This document shows, piece after piece, positions 27,387-36,741 of a stretch of 64,000 bases of DNA. The notes beneath the pieces are model-generated. The model saw nothing but the letters and a program-made list of their open reading frames with translations. It was not told the DNA's origin and made no database searches. Position 1 is the first letter of the stretch. Each line of letters starts with the position of its first letter. The DNA is from Leminorella grimontii ATCC 33999 = DSM 5078 (GTDB lineage Bacteria > Pseudomonadota > Gammaproteobacteria > Enterobacterales > Enterobacteriaceae), in assembly GCF_000439085.1 (NCBI RefSeq), contig NZ_AUUA01000004.1, forward strand, positions 1-64,000. The letters run 5' to 3'. A program made the translations under genes and the position numbers.

Positions 27387-28640
27387 GTGACTAACCAATC
27401 GATAAGCCTTACGGAAAGTCAAAAAGTTCTGGTCGTCGAGGAGGCAAAAAGAAGAAAGTACGCCTATAAGGCCGTAATTGCATCCACGGTAGGGTACGCC
27501 ATGGACGGGTTCGACCTTCTTATCCTTGGGTTTATCTTGAACGCCGTCGCACTGGGGCTGGGGCTGACCACCAGCGAAGCCGGTTCGCTGGTGACCTGGA
27601 CGCTGGTCGGCGCGGTGATCGGCGGGCTGATATTCGGCGTTCTGAGCGACTACTTTGGCCGCGTGAAGGTGTTGACCTGGTCTATCGTCCTGTTTGCCGG
27701 CTTTACCGGCCTGTGCGCGCTGGCACAGGGGTACTGGGACCTGCTGATTTACCGCACCATCGCCGGTATCGGCCTTGGCGGCGAGTTCGGCATTGGTATG
27801 GCGCTGGCGGCTGAAGCCTGCCGCCCTAACGAGCGCGCCAGAATGTCCTCCTACGTCGGGCTTGGCTGGCAACTGGGCGTTCTCGCCGCTGCGCTGCTGA
27901 CCCCGCTTTTGCTGCCGGTTATCGGCTGGCGCGGCATGTTCGCCGTCGGCGTGGTTCCCGCGTTGGCCTCTTTCGTTATTCGCCACTACATCGGCGAGCC
28001 GGAAATTTTCGTTAAAAAGCGCAAAGAGAAGCGCAAGAGTAATCCCTTTAAGGCGCTGGTCGCTGACGGGGAAGCTATTCGCGCCAGCATCGGCATCTCC
28101 ATCCTGACGTCGGTTCAAAACTTCGGTTACTACGGCATCATGATCTGGATGCCTTCCTACCTGAGCAAGCAGTTCAACTATTCGCTGACCAAGTCCGCCA
28201 TGTGGACCGCCGTCACCGTGGTCGGCATGGGCTTCGGCATCTGGCTGTTCGGCCAGCTGGCGGACCGCTTCGGGCGTCGTCCCATTTTCCTGCTGTACCA
28301 GGTCGGTGCGGCGCTGATGGTGCTTGCTTACTCACAGCTGACGGACCCGATGACGCTGCTGGTCGGCGGCGCGGTGATGGGCATGTTCGTTAACGGCATG
28401 ATGGGCGGCTACGGCGCGCTGATATCAGAGGTGTACCCGACCGAGGCGCGCGCTACGGCGCAGAACGTTCTGTTCAACATTGGGCGCGGCATCGGCGGCC
28501 TGGGGCCCTTGGCGGTCGGCATGGTGGTATCGCTGTACTCTTTCCAAGTGGCGATTGCCATGCTGGCCTCGCTGTACGTGCTAGATATCCTGGCCACGCT
28601 GTTCCTTATCCCTGAGAAGGCGGGCAAGCCGCTGGAATAA
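27387..28640 (+). CDS. MFS transporter, aromatic-acid/sialate-type (AAHS-like)
   Basis: The 417-residue protein has about 12 transmembrane segments and the sugar-porter/AAHS signatures: GYAMDGFDLLILGF in TM1 (the DGFD motif is typical of AAHS), SDYFGRVKVL, RTIAGIGLGGEFGIG, ADRFGRRP and SEVYPTEARATAQN. It probably co-transports an organic acid with protons across the inner membrane. It starts at GTG with GGGG about nine bases upstream. It stands alone and is followed by its own terminator, so context gives no substrate. Confidence 0.85.
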   Translation: MTNQSISLTESQKVLVVEEAKRRKYAYKAVIASTVGYAMDGFDLLILGFILNAVALGLGLTTSEAGSLVTWTLVGAVIGGLIFGVLSDYFGRVKVLTWSIVLFAGFTGLCALAQGYWDLLIYRTIAGIGLGGEFGIGMALAAEACRPNERARMSSYVGLGWQLGVLAAALLTPLLLPVIGWRGMFAVGVVPALASFVIRHYIGEPEIFVKKRKEKRKSNPFKALVADGEAIRASIGISILTSVQNFGYYGIMIWMPSYLSKQFNYSLTKSAMWTAVTVVGMGFGIWLFGQLADRFGRRPIFLLYQVGAALMVLAYSQLTDPMTLLVGGAVMGMFVNGMMGGYGALISEVYPTEARATAQNVLFNIGRGIGGLGPLAVGMVVSLYSFQVAIAMLASLYVLDILATLFLIPEKAGKPLE

Positions 28641-28663
28641 CGCAGGCTTTGCGCTAAGCTGTG

Positions 28664-28697
28664 GAATGCCGACCGAGGAATATTCGGTCGGCATTTT
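28664..28697 (+). terminator. rho-independent terminator after MFS gene
   Basis: A 12-base perfect stem (AATGCCGACCGA) with a seven-base loop is followed by a T run. Confidence 0.85.
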
Positions 28698-29020
28698 TGT
28701 ATTCAGCAAAAAAAGTGGCTTCAGGCGAGGAAAAAGATCGGGGCGAAATAGATAAATTCTTTCATGACGGCGTTAAAACCGATCCTAGCCGGTCAAAGTT
28801 GACGTTTTGTGCGAAATTTTATCAGAATTTCCCGCTGACTCGTGTTAAAAGCCTTCGTTTATCATTGATATAAACCGGTCAATGTGTTTTGATGAAGGAA
28901 TGGCGTTAATGGTTTTTTCCAGTCTTTAAGTGGAAAACAACTCTATAACGCTAAATTTTAATAAGAAAGCGGTCGAAACCGTCGTTTACGGACAGGGAAA
29001 GGTCATTTAGGAGCAGGTCG

Positions 29021-29217
29021 TATACTCGTCATACTTCAAGTTGCAGGTGCGTTGGCTGCGTTCGTTCACCCCAGTCACTTACTTATGTAAGCTCCTGGGG
29101 ATTCTCTCACTTGCCGCGTGATTCGCCCCTACGGGACTCACCCTTGCAGGGCCAGCGCAAGCGCTGTTCAAAACGCCATAGGCGTTTTGTCCTGCAACTC
29201 GAATTATTTAGAGTATA
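29021..29217. repeat. ERIC element, extended form
   Basis: The left part contains CATACTTCAAGTTGCAGGTG and CACTTACTTATGTAAGCTCC, the hallmark of enterobacterial repetitive intergenic consensus sequences. The ends TATACTC/GAGTATA are inverted. At 197 bases it is longer than the common 127-base form: extra sequence from about 29106 to 29190 carries its own palindromes (AGCGCAAGCGCT, AAAACGCC...GGCGTTTT). The remaining part of the interval 28698-29241 has no gene. Confidence 0.85.
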
Positions 29218-29241
29218 GAACTTAAAACGTAGGGAGTAGCC

Positions 29242-31110
29242 GTGACAGAACGATTATTCGCCACAGTGGAGACGCTTGCCGGTAGTCAGCTCTTTTGGGT
29301 TGTCTTTTTTCTTCTCGTCGCGATTGGCCTGTTTATTTCCAATAAAGTCCGCATGGACGTCGTAGCGCTTCTTCTTATCGTCGTTTTCGTTATTAGCGAT
29401 ATTCTTACCGTACCCGAGGCCGTTTCAGGCTTCAGCGATCCCAACGTGATTCTGATTGCGCTGCTCTTCGTCATAGGCGAAGGGCTGGTGCGAACCGGCA
29501 TTGCCTATCAGGTCGGCGACTGGCTGGTCAGAGTGGCCGGCAACAGCGAGGCTAAGCTGCTTATTTTGCTTATGCTGGCGGTGGCGAGCCTGGGCTCTGT
29601 GATGAGTTCTACCGGCGTGGTGGCGATTTTTATTCCCGTCGTAATGAGCGTGTCGTCGCGATTAAACCGAGCTCCCGGCAGATTGATGATGCCGCTGGCG
29701 TTTGCCGGGCTTATCAGCGGCATGATGACGCTGGTGGCGACGCCGCCCAACCTGGTGGTAAACAGCGAGATGGTGCGCTATGGCGTCGGCCAGTTCGACT
29801 TTTTCAGCTTTACGCCGATTGGCGTAGTCATCCTGCTGTTGGGTATCGGCTATATGCTTTTGGTACGGCGCTTTCTGGTCAAGCCCTCTCTGGATAAGCC
29901 CAAAGGGAGCGCCCGCCGCGCCATGCGCGATCTGATTCGCGAATATAAGCTCAGCGGCCGCGCCCGCCGCTTCTCCATTCGACCCGGTTCCCCGTTGATA
30001 GGCCGTACGCTGGACGAACTGCATCTTCGCTCCCGCTACAGCGCTAACGTGGTCGGCATCGAGCGGTGGCGCAAGTTCCGCCGCGTGATGATAAGCGCTT
30101 TCGCCTCAACCGAGCTGCGGGTTCACGATATCCTGCTGGTGGATATGCATGACCCCGACGTCGACGTTCGCCACTTCTGTACCGAAGAGCAGCTTGAACC
30201 GATGATACTGCGCGGCGAATACTTCTCCGAGCAGGCCCGCGAGGTCGGCATGGCGGAAGTGTCGCTTATTCCCGAGTCGGAATATATCGGCAAAACCCTG
30301 CGGCAGATGGCGTTTCGCACCCGCTACAGCCTGAACGTGATCGGCATTCGGCGGGGCGATAAGCTTATCGACAGCAATCAGCAGATAGATATCGAGCTCA
30401 AGATGGGCGATATGATGCTGGTCATCGGCGACTGGCGCCAGATTCGGATGCTGCAAAGCAACACCCGCGACTTTTTGGTGATGAACCTGCCGGCAGAAGT
30501 TGATGAGGTCGCGCCGTCCATCAGTCAAGCGCCTCATGCCGTGCTTTGCCTGTTCTTGATGATTTTCCTGATGGTGACGGATTTAGTGCCCAACGTGATT
30601 GCCGCGCTGCTGGCCTGCCTGCTGATGGGCAAATTTCGCTGTATCGACATGGAAAGCGCCTATAAGTCCATCCACTGGCCGACGCTGGTACTGATCGTCG
30701 GCATGCTACCCTTTGCGCACGCGCTGCAGAAAACCGGCGGTATTGACCTGGTCGTTCAGGGGCTGATGGAGGCCGTCGGCGACAGGGGGCCGCACGTGGT
30801 GCTAGCCAGCCTGTTTATCCTGAGCGCCGTTATCGGACTGTTTATTTCCAACACCGCCACGGCGGTGTTGATGGCGCCCATCGCCATCGGCGCCGCCAAT
30901 CAAATGGGCGTTTCGGCGCTGCCGTTCGCCATGGTGGTAGCCGTCGCGGCCTCGGCGGCGTTTATGACGCCGGTCTCCTCCCCGGTTAACACCATGGTGC
31001 TGGGACCGGGGGGCTATAAGTTCAGCGACTTCATGCGTATAGGCATCCCGTTTACGCTGCTGGTGATGGTGGTAAGCGTGGTGATTATTCCAATTTTGTT
31101 TCCGTTTTGA
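29242..31110 (+). CDS. yfbS: SLC13-type permease with two RCK_C (TrkA-C) domains
   Basis: The 622-residue inner-membrane protein has two DASS-like membrane halves (about 1-210 and 425-622) around a cytoplasmic pair of TrkA-C domains (about 240-420). It closely follows E. coli YfbS, sharing [17 protein letters not shown] segments (here [13 protein letters not shown]), [39 protein letters not shown] and TPVSSPVNT. Substrate is not established; DASS-type anions are likely and TrkA-C domains suggest ligand gating. It starts at GTG after AGGGAG. In E. coli it neighbours yfbR; here a four-gene operon separates them. Confidence 0.88.
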   Translation: MTERLFATVETLAGSQLFWVVFFLLVAIGLFISNKVRMDVVALLLIVVFVISDILTVPEAVSGFSDPNVILIALLFVIGEGLVRTGIAYQVGDWLVRVAGNSEAKLLILLMLAVASLGSVMSSTGVVAIFIPVVMSVSSRLNRAPGRLMMPLAFAGLISGMMTLVATPPNLVVNSEMVRYGVGQFDFFSFTPIGVVILLLGIGYMLLVRRFLVKPSLDKPKGSARRAMRDLIREYKLSGRARRFSIRPGSPLIGRTLDELHLRSRYSANVVGIERWRKFRRVMISAFASTELRVHDILLVDMHDPDVDVRHFCTEEQLEPMILRGEYFSEQAREVGMAEVSLIPESEYIGKTLRQMAFRTRYSLNVIGIRRGDKLIDSNQQIDIELKMGDMMLVIGDWRQIRMLQSNTRDFLVMNLPAEVDEVAPSISQAPHAVLCLFLMIFLMVTDLVPNVIAALLACLLMGKFRCIDMESAYKSIHWPTLVLIVGMLPFAHALQKTGGIDLVVQGLMEAVGDRGPHVVLASLFILSAVIGLFISNTATAVLMAPIAIGAANQMGVSALPFAMVVAVAASAAFMTPVSSPVNTMVLGPGGYKFSDFMRIGIPFTLLVMVVSVVIIPILFPF

Positions 31111-31135
31111 GCCTTGACACCTAACCGACACACGT

Positions 31136-31153
31136 TGGTCATAAAACTGTCAT
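31136..31153 (+). promoter_or_regulatory. Pho box upstream of alkaline phosphatase gene
   Basis: TGGTCAT-AAAA-CTGTCAT matches the PhoB box pattern of two CTGTCAT-like half-sites separated by four A/T bases, 48 bases before the alkaline phosphatase start. Induction by phosphate starvation is therefore expected for this gene and probably for the three coupled genes behind it. Confidence 0.75.
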
Positions 31154-31201
31154 TTCCTCCCTCTAAGCTTCTCCTGAGAATAAAAACATCAGGAGAAGAT
31201 C

Positions 31202-32974
31202 ATGAAAGTACGTTGGTTTGTTCCCGTTACGCTGGCAGTGGCGCCGCTGTTGTTACCGATAGCGGCGTCCGCGCTGACCGTTTATCCGCTCGATCGCGCG
31301 ACGATGCTGGCCGGGGGCAAGTTTGACTTTAAGGTGGAGTTCGATGCTCAGGTGAAGCCTGAGCAGGTCCACATCCAGATTAACGGCAAGGACTACCGCG
31401 ACGTATGGAAGCAGGACGGTGAGTTTATCGCTAATGAAGACGGCCTGAATGCCTCTTCTTTGGTGATAAAAGACGTCTCGCTGCCGACGGCGGGAGACTA
31501 CCGCATTGACGTCAGCGCGGGCGATGACAAGGGTGCAGTGAGTTGGAGCATCTACCAAACGCCGACCACCCGTCAGGCTAAAAACGTCATTCTGTTTATC
31601 GGCGACGGCCTCTCCGTTGCGCACCGCACCGGCGCCCGAGTGCTTTCCAAAGGGATCACCGAAGGAAAGGCTAACGGGCGCTTGGCGATAGACGACTTGC
31701 CCAACATGGCCTTTATCGGCACCTCCAGCACCGACTCCATCGCGGCGGACAGCGCCAACACCATGAGCGCCTACATGACGGGCCACAAGTCCGGCGTCAA
31801 CGCGCTGGGGGTGTACGTCAGCCGCGCGAAGGATTCGCTGAACCATCCGAAGCAGGAGACGCTGGGCGAGCTGATTAAGCGGACCACCAAGATGTCCGTC
31901 GGCATCGTTAGCGACGCCGAGCTTGAAGACGCCACGCCCGCGGCGGTGGTTGCCCACACGCGCCGCCGCGCCGATAAGGCCGAAATCGTGAAGATGTTCT
32001 ACGACGTGAAGCCGGACGTTATGCTGGGCGGCGGCTCCGCCTACTTCCTGCCGTCCTCTACGCCGGGCTCAAAGCGTAAGGATGACGTGAACTACGTCGA
32101 ACGCTTCAAGCAGGACGGCTATACGCTCGTGACCGATGCAGAATCGCTGAAAGCGCAGGGGCCAAGCGCAGATAAGCTCCTGGGACTGTTCCACACCGGC
32201 AATATGGACGACGTGCTGGACCGGCGCTTTTTGAAAAACGACGTCACCAAGAAATTCCCCAACCAGCCGGACCTGACCGACATGACCCAGACGGCGCTGG
32301 ACGTGCTGTCTAAAAACGAGGATGGCTTTTTCCTGATGGTGGAGTCAGCGCTGATTGACAAGGCGTCCCACCCGCTGGACTGGGAGCGCGCCATCTATAA
32401 CACCATCATGCTCGACCAGTCGGTTGAGATTGCCAAGAAGTTTGCCGAAAAGCACCCCGATACGCTGATTATCGTCACCGGCGACCACACACACGGCATT
32501 TCGATTATCGGCACGGTAGATGACGACAAGCCGGGTACGGACATGCGCGAGAAGGTGGGCGTATATGAAACGGCGGGCTACCCCAACTACGAGGATAAAA
32601 ACGGCGACGGCTATCCGGATAAGGTGGACGTTTCCAGACGCTTAGCGGTGTTCTTCAACAACTATCCCGATCACTATGAAACTTTCCGACCCAAGCTGGA
32701 CGGTCGCTTCGTGCCCGCTATTCAGAACGAGAAGGGCGAGTATATCGCTAACGCCGCCTACAAGGATATACCGGGCGCCGTGCTGCGCGTCGGCAACCTG
32801 CCGCGCAATGCCGACACCGGGGTTCACTCCGTTGACGACATGATAGTTCAGGCTGCGGGGCCGGGCGCAGAACGCATTCGCGGCTATATGGACAACACGG
32901 AACTGTTCCGGGTGATTGCGGAGTCGCTGTCTCTGGGGCACGGCCAGGGGGCCGGTCAAGGGAGTGCTCAGTAA
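31202..32974 (+). CDS. alkaline phosphatase with N-terminal beta-sandwich domain
   Basis: This periplasmic metal-dependent phosphomonoesterase (signal peptide about 1-24, cleavage after ASA) has an added N-terminal domain of about 100 residues (TVYPLDRATMLAGGKFDFKV...) before the catalytic domain. Catalytic features: GDGLSVAHRTGAR (first metal site), ADSANTMSAYMTGHKSG with the serine nucleophile, DKASHPLDW and VTGDHTHG with metal-binding histidines. At 590 residues it is longer than PhoA (471), so it belongs to another branch of the family. The stop overlaps the next start (TAATG). Confidence 0.88.
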   Translation: MKVRWFVPVTLAVAPLLLPIAASALTVYPLDRATMLAGGKFDFKVEFDAQVKPEQVHIQINGKDYRDVWKQDGEFIANEDGLNASSLVIKDVSLPTAGDYRIDVSAGDDKGAVSWSIYQTPTTRQAKNVILFIGDGLSVAHRTGARVLSKGITEGKANGRLAIDDLPNMAFIGTSSTDSIAADSANTMSAYMTGHKSGVNALGVYVSRAKDSLNHPKQETLGELIKRTTKMSVGIVSDAELEDATPAAVVAHTRRRADKAEIVKMFYDVKPDVMLGGGSAYFLPSSTPGSKRKDDVNYVERFKQDGYTLVTDAESLKAQGPSADKLLGLFHTGNMDDVLDRRFLKNDVTKKFPNQPDLTDMTQTALDVLSKNEDGFFLMVESALIDKASHPLDWERAIYNTIMLDQSVEIAKKFAEKHPDTLIIVTGDHTHGISIIGTVDDDKPGTDMREKVGVYETAGYPNYEDKNGDGYPDKVDVSRRLAVFFNNYPDHYETFRPKLDGRFVPAIQNEKGEYIANAAYKDIPGAVLRVGNLPRNADTGVHSVDDMIVQAAGPGAERIRGYMDNTELFRVIAESLSLGHGQGAGQGSAQ

Positions 32975-33456
32975 TGTTTAGTCTTGTTCAAAGCCGGATA
33001 CGTTCCGGCTTTTTTTCTTACCAAACTGCCGCTAGGGCACTCTGTGTGCTGCTGCTTTTCGGCAGCTCGACGGTCAGCGCGGATTCACGTCAAACCCTAA
33101 CGTTCGACGAGTTTTACAGCAAGGTCGGCGTTCTGGGGTTGGAGTTCTCCGATAGGGTGAAGTCGCTGGCAGGGAAGGAAATCGAGATTACCGGATTTAT
33201 GGCGCCGCCGCTGAAGGCCGAGTCGCAGTTTTTCGTACTGACCAAAATGCCGATGGCCATGTGCCCGTTCTGTTCGTCAGACGCAGACTGGCCGGAAGAC
33301 ATTCTGGTGGTGTATCTAAGCCAAAGGCAAACCTTCGTGCAGAACAACGCCATGATCAAAGTGACCGGCGTTTTGGAGTACGGCTCGTGGCGAGATCCGC
33401 AAACGGGATTCGTCAGCCAGCTCCGCCTGCGCGAGGCGGGATTTAGTTCGCTTTAA
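32974..33456 (+). CDS. secreted DUF3299-like protein with CPFC motif
   Basis: The 160-residue protein has an N-terminal signal segment (about residues 20-36, cleavage near VSA) and a compact beta domain: LAGKEIEITGFMAPPL, MAMCPFCSSDADWPEDILVVYL, IKVTGVLEYGSWRDPQTGFVSQLRL. The CPFC motif could bind metal or be redox active. Relatives commonly sit beside MacB/LolD-type ABC genes in zinc-related clusters such as Vibrio zrg; that link is from memory of gene neighbourhoods. Translation is coupled to the phosphatase gene. Confidence 0.7.
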   Translation: MFSLVQSRIRSGFFSYQTAARALCVLLLFGSSTVSADSRQTLTFDEFYSKVGVLGLEFSDRVKSLAGKEIEITGFMAPPLKAESQFFVLTKMPMAMCPFCSSDADWPEDILVVYLSQRQTFVQNNAMIKVTGVLEYGSWRDPQTGFVSQLRLREAGFSSL

Positions 33457-33467
33457 GGGAGGGAACG

Positions 33468-34157
33468 GTGTCGGAACTGATAGTTAAAGGCTTAAAAGTG
33501 CATTTCAACGGCAGCGCCCAGCCAGCGCTGCATATCCCCTCGCTGACGGTGACTTCCGGTTCGCATATCGCCGTGACCGGCGCCTCAGGCAGCGGTAAAA
33601 CCACGCTGGTTAACGCCGTTAGTGGCCTTGAGCGCAGCCCGGTAGGGCAGATTTTTTGGGATGGTCAAGACATTGGCGGCCTGTCTGAAAGCGTCAGAGA
33701 CGACTGGCGGGCGCGGCACGTCGGCCTGATTATGCAGGACTTCCATCTGTACCCCGGCCTGAGCGCGATGGATAACGTCCTGCTGCCCACGCGCTTTCGC
33801 GCCTGGCGTACGCCTATTGGCCTAAAGGCACGGGCCAGCGCGCTGTTGGACCGGGTCGGGATATACAGAGAGAATCAGCCGGTAGATACGCTGTCCCGCG
33901 GAGAAAAGCAAAGGGTCGCTATCGCCAGAGCGCTGCTTTCCTCTCCGTCGATTCTTATTGCGGATGAACCCACCGCAAGTCTGGATGAGGAAAACGGCAG
34001 GCGCGTTATTCAGTTGCTCACCCAGTTTGCCAAAGAGGGGCGCTCTACGCTGATTTGCGTCACCCATGACGCGAGGCTTTCTTCTCGCATGCAGCGTGCC
34101 ATCGTTTTGGAAAACGGCCGAGTGCAAAGCGATGTCAAAATGGAAAAAGCGACATGA
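33468..34157 (+). CDS. ABC transporter ATP-binding protein, LolD/MacB type
   Basis: The 229-residue ATPase has Walker A GASGSGKTT (about 39-47), Q-loop LIMQDFHLYPGLS, the signature LSRGEKQRVAIARALL and Walker B ILIADEPTASLD, in the style of LolD/MacB (type VII ABC) ATPases. It starts at GTG behind GGGAGGG and overlaps the permease gene by four bases (ATGA). It should power the FtsX-like permease encoded next. Confidence 0.88.
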   Translation: MSELIVKGLKVHFNGSAQPALHIPSLTVTSGSHIAVTGASGSGKTTLVNAVSGLERSPVGQIFWDGQDIGGLSESVRDDWRARHVGLIMQDFHLYPGLSAMDNVLLPTRFRAWRTPIGLKARASALLDRVGIYRENQPVDTLSRGEKQRVAIARALLSSPSILIADEPTASLDEENGRRVIQLLTQFAKEGRSTLICVTHDARLSSRMQRAIVLENGRVQSDVKMEKAT

Positions 34158-35383
34158 TACCTTTGAACATTATTTTTGCTGACTTAAAGCGCCTGTGGGG
34201 CGGCGCTCTGCTGCTGGTGCTGCTTATCGCCGCCGCCGTGGCGTTTAGCGTGGTGGTTAACCTTCAGGAGCGAGCGCTTAGAGAGGGTTCGGCCAGAGCG
34301 GCGGACAGGTTCGATCTGCTCGTCGGCGCGGCGGGTAGCGAAGCCCAACTGGTGCTGTCGAGCGTGTTCCTACAGCCTTCGCCGCTTCCCCTGCTGGACG
34401 GCCGCTATCTGGATGAAATTAAAAACAACCCTCTGGTCGAGTGGGCGGCTCCGCTGGCCTTTGGCGACACGTTCAAAGGCATGCCGATAGTCGGCACCGA
34501 CGATGCGCTGTTTACCGGCCGCCGCATTAGCTACGCGCCGCGCCCGCTGCCGGACGATACGCTGGTTTTTCAGGGACAGCGCGACGCTATCGTCGGCGCT
34601 GCGACGGGGCTCGCCTTAGGCGATAAGATCGTGCCGCTGCACGGGCAGCAGGGCAGCGAGGGCGCGCACGTCCACGAAGAGGCGGGATATACGGTAACCG
34701 GCATTCTCGACCCTTCCAACGACGCCTGGGATAAAGCCATTATGGTGCCGATCGGCGCAGTGTGGGATATCCACCACGAGCACCATGATGATGAACACGA
34801 GCATGAGCATGCGGACGAGCCGGAGCATGAACATGAGCACCAAGCGTCGGGCCGGGTTTCCGCCGTAGTGGTCAAGCCCAAGAGCATTGCGGGCGCTTAC
34901 CAGCTTCGGTCGCAGTACCGCAGCGGAGAAACGCTGGGCGTATTTCCCGGCGAAGTGCTGGCTCGCCTGTACGGCACGCTGGGAGACGCCCGTCAGGTTT
35001 TGGCCTGGGCTGCCGTTGGCACGCAGGCGCTGACTATTATCGCAATTTTAATGGTGATCGTTATTCATCTTGAGCAGCGCAAGCGTCAGCTGGGCGCGTT
35101 GAGAGCGTTCGGCGCGCCGCGTCGAGGCATCGTCGGCGTTGTCTGGGCGGGGCTGATGATTATCATGAGCGCAGGCATTGCGCTGGGCGTTGTGGTCGGC
35201 TATTTGGCCACGCTGTGGATTTCAGCGCGCTTTACCTCCCACTATGGCATGGCGCTGCCGGTAACGCTGCGGGTGGAAGACGGGATAAGGGCGCTGACGC
35301 TGTGGGGCGCGCTGGCGGTGATTCTGCTGCTCCCATCGCTTGTGACCTATCGCTATTCGCCGGCGCAGGCGCTGCGGGGCTGA
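34154..35383 (+). CDS. FtsX/MacB-type ABC permease with His-rich periplasmic loop
   Basis: The 409-residue permease has TM1 at about 12-34, a large periplasmic domain, and three C-terminal helices (about 290-310, 335-358, 375-400), the layout of FtsX-like permeases. A loop near residues 212-235 is a run of His/Glu/Asp (IHHEHHDDEHEHEHADEPEH), a likely zinc-binding stretch. Such transporters are mechanotransmission or lipid/metal systems rather than ordinary importers. With the Pho-box phosphatase, a zinc enzyme, it suggests a metal-handling role; this is inference. Confidence 0.8.
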   Translation: MIPLNIIFADLKRLWGGALLLVLLIAAAVAFSVVVNLQERALREGSARAADRFDLLVGAAGSEAQLVLSSVFLQPSPLPLLDGRYLDEIKNNPLVEWAAPLAFGDTFKGMPIVGTDDALFTGRRISYAPRPLPDDTLVFQGQRDAIVGAATGLALGDKIVPLHGQQGSEGAHVHEEAGYTVTGILDPSNDAWDKAIMVPIGAVWDIHHEHHDDEHEHEHADEPEHEHEHQASGRVSAVVVKPKSIAGAYQLRSQYRSGETLGVFPGEVLARLYGTLGDARQVLAWAAVGTQALTIIAILMVIVIHLEQRKRQLGALRAFGAPRRGIVGVVWAGLMIIMSAGIALGVVVGYLATLWISARFTSHYGMALPVTLRVEDGIRALTLWGALAVILLLPSLVTYRYSPAQALRG

Positions 35384-35424
35384 CTATCTGCGCGACCGGG
35401 AAGGGATTTCCGGCCGCGTGGCGA

Positions 35425-36030
35425 TCACATCGGGCTGTCGCCGCTGATTTCATCAAGAGAAAGCTTAAAGCTCGGTACGAAGACCTTCATAAAGTAGTCC
35501 ATCTCCGGGCTGTGGCGCAGCTTGAGGGTCTTTTCCAGTCGCTGCTTGGCCAGCTTGAACTCGTTATTGCCCGCCGACAGCTCCTCCAGGCTTTTCAGAT
35601 AGGCGCACAGCGCGTCCGCCTGCTTGACGACCATCTTTTCGTCTTCGGTGTAGTAGCTGTCGTCCAGAATGGAGCGGAAGTCCTGTTGGAGCTCTTCTGG
35701 CAGCATCTCAATCAGCTTGAGCTGGGCGGTCTTCTCAATCTTTTTGTATTCGTGAGCAATCTGCGGGTTGTAATACTTGATGGGGGTCGGCATGTCGCCG
35801 GTCAGCACTTCGCTGGCGTCGTGATACATCGCCAACAGGGCCACCCGGTCAGGGCTGACGTTGCCGTTGAACCTGCGGTTTTTAATCACCGCCAGCGCGT
35901 GGGCGACGAAGGCCACCTGCAGGCTGTGTTCAGAGACGTTTTCAGTACGGACGTTGCGCATCAGCGGCCAGCGGCTTATCAACTTCAAGCGGGAGAGATA
36001 GGCGAAAAAATGGCTTTGGGGATGGCTCAT
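35425..36030 (-). CDS. yfbR: 5'-deoxynucleotidase
   Basis: YfbR dephosphorylates deoxyribonucleoside 5'-monophosphates. The 201-residue HD-domain protein shows the metal-binding residues in [29 protein letters not shown] and [10 protein letters not shown], and follows E. coli YfbR (199 residues) throughout. It converges on the ABC permease gene. In E. coli it sits between alaA and yfbS, as here apart from the inserted operon and a small unknown gene. Confidence 0.94.
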   Translation of the reverse strand: MSHPQSHFFAYLSRLKLISRWPLMRNVRTENVSEHSLQVAFVAHALAVIKNRRFNGNVSPDRVALLAMYHDASEVLTGDMPTPIKYYNPQIAHEYKKIEKTAQLKLIEMLPEELQQDFRSILDDSYYTEDEKMVVKQADALCAYLKSLEELSAGNNEFKLAKQRLEKTLKLRHSPEMDYFMKVFVPSFKLSLDEISGDSPM

Positions 36031-36145
36031 GGCGACGTTACCTTTGACTGAAAGCGTGATGCGAAAAACAGGGATAGATTGTGGGCGGTTATGGCGCGCA
36101 GTGCAAATGGAATCGCCGCTTGAGATAAAAGAAAAGCCAGCAGGG

Positions 36146-36610
36146 CTAAACGTGATTGCCTAACGTATTGGCGGATTGATAGCTTCGATTTCCAAAAAGG
36201 CTGCGCCACTCTCTTTTTAGCTGTTCCAAACTTTGCGTAAATACGGGAAAAGATGCCTGAGAATTATCGTGCCAAAGCCGCTGTTTATCTTTGGTTGATA
36301 ATGGAGCGTCAATGATTTCCATCAGCGCGTCAGACGAGAACTGGCCGTGCCGCTTTCGAAAAGCGATGAAGTTCGCCAGATCTTCCATTTCTTGCTTCAG
36401 GTAGCGCAGGCCCGTCGCCGTTTCGTGCGTGGCGGCAGTAAAGAGGTTTTCCATTCTTACAGCACAGCTCGCCTGTTCGGCGAAGGCGTTTCCTTCGAAT
36501 AAGGCGGGTACGTTCTGGAATGTCCTCTCTATGTCGTCCAACGCCTTGATGGCTTGCGTTAGTCGTTCTTGAAGCCTTATCCATTCACGGCTTTGTTCGG
36601 GTGAACTCAT
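36146..36610 (-). CDS. hypothetical helical protein
   Basis: The 154-residue soluble protein is mostly helical and charged ([54 protein letters not shown]). It has no signal peptide or known motif, and I recognise no family. It lies between yfbR and alaA, a position that is empty in E. coli. A terminator hairpin separates it from alaA upstream, so it probably has its own promoter. Confidence 0.6.
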   Translation of the reverse strand: MSSPEQSREWIRLQERLTQAIKALDDIERTFQNVPALFEGNAFAEQASCAVRMENLFTAATHETATGLRYLKQEMEDLANFIAFRKRHGQFSSDALMEIIDAPLSTKDKQRLWHDNSQASFPVFTQSLEQLKREWRSLFGNRSYQSANTLGNHV

Positions 36611-36692
36611 ACTGATATTTCCTATCCTTTTAACGACGCGCCAGCGGCCAACGGTGATTTTACTGGCGAAAGCAGATGAATGAAATGAATAA

Positions 36693-36712
36693 AGGGCGGC
36701 CTAAGCCGCCCT
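36693..36712 (-). terminator. terminator after alaA
   Basis: AGGGCGGC-CTAA-GCCGCCCT is a perfect stem 30 bases past the alaA stop on the minus strand, followed by TTTATT. Confidence 0.7.
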
Positions 36713-36741
36713 CTGAACCGGAACGATATTTCTTATTATTG

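Noticed and set aside
27288..28118. 276-codon minus-strand frame opposite the MFS gene
   Set aside because: The peptide is Gln/Arg/Ala-rich low complexity without start signals, and the plus-strand transporter is clear.
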